Of a stretch of 5,754 bases of DNA, positions 5,672 through 5,754 are shown one piece after another (positions within the stretch are counted from its first letter, which is position 1; each line of letters opens with the position of its first letter). A model generated the notes under the pieces. That model saw only the letters and a program-made list of their open reading frames with translations, had not been told where the DNA came from and searched no databases. A program made the position numbers and the translations under genes. This DNA comes from Candidatus Aminicenantota bacterium. Its GTDB lineage: Bacteria; Acidobacteriota; Aminicenantia; UBA2199. Where the stretch lies: NCBI GenBank assembly GCA_030620255.1, contig JAUXFB010000105.1, positions 1-5,754 on the forward strand, written 5' to 3'.

Positions 5672-5754
5672 GGGGTCAGGTCTTGTATTTTGCATTCCGA
5701 TAAAATCTAAGTATTTCATATTCATTGAGTATATGCAAAATACAAGACCTGACC
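5672..5754. repeat. 85-bp inverted-repeat element, copy 2 (last 2 bases beyond window)
   Basis: The left arm 5672-5695 is identical to that of copy 1. The 37-nt centre (5696-5732) differs from copy 1 only at 5703 (A for G) and 5731 (A for G). The right arm 5733-5754 is identical over the 22 of 24 bases visible. Its orientation is the same as copy 1, so the two copies form a direct pair about 3.5 kb apart around clc and the ATPase gene. Near identity in non-coding DNA points to recent spread or to gene conversion. The downstream flank, including any GTAG mark, is not visible. Confidence 0.92.

Overview
This is an AT-rich (about 30% GC by eye) bacterial chromosomal window. It carries four protein-coding genes and a family of short inverted-repeat elements. 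Taxonomy cannot be fixed from the window. The gene set (three-domain DNA polymerase I, a small conserved protein of a type I associate with Desulfobacterota-like and other uncultured Gram-negative lineages, a CLC anion transporter with a regulatory tail, a MinD/ParA-type ATPase) suggests a free-living Gram-negative or candidate-phylum bacterium using the standard bacterial code. None of the four start codons has a convincing Shine-Dalgarno sequence, and two promoters place the transcript start on or within a few bases of the ATG.

Layout. On the minus strand, 2086-1748 encodes a 112-residue conserved protein of unknown function. It is followed after 11 bases by the first 578 codons of polA (1736 to beyond position 1), cut by the window edge just as the polymerase domain begins. 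These two genes look like one operon driven by a near-consensus promoter at 2121-2093. On the plus strand, 2297-4342 encodes a 681-residue CLC-family anion transporter with two CBS domains and an RCK_C/TrkA_C-like tail. Converging on it, 5576-4356 on the minus strand encodes a 406-residue MinD/ParA-like P-loop ATPase with an unusual insertion and C-terminal extension.

The most distinctive structure is an 85-bp element with perfect 24-bp inverted arms and a 37-nt centre. One copy is at 2166-2250. A second, in the same orientation, is at 5672-5754 and loses its last two bases to the window end. The two copies differ at only two positions. A 13-bp palindrome made of just the two tips of the element lies at 4352-4364, between clc and the ATPase gene, and supplies the ATPase stop codon. 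A related but divergent half-element at 2129-2156 is stacked directly beside the first full copy. The clc gene and the ATPase gene are therefore each bracketed by members of this family, and all three predicted promoters lie within about 10 bp of an element end.

There is no strong functional link between the genes. PolA is housekeeping, and the clc plus ATPase block looks like an accessory segment delimited by the repeats. No RNA genes, CRISPR array or transposase gene were seen, and no intergenic stretch exceeds 300 bases.
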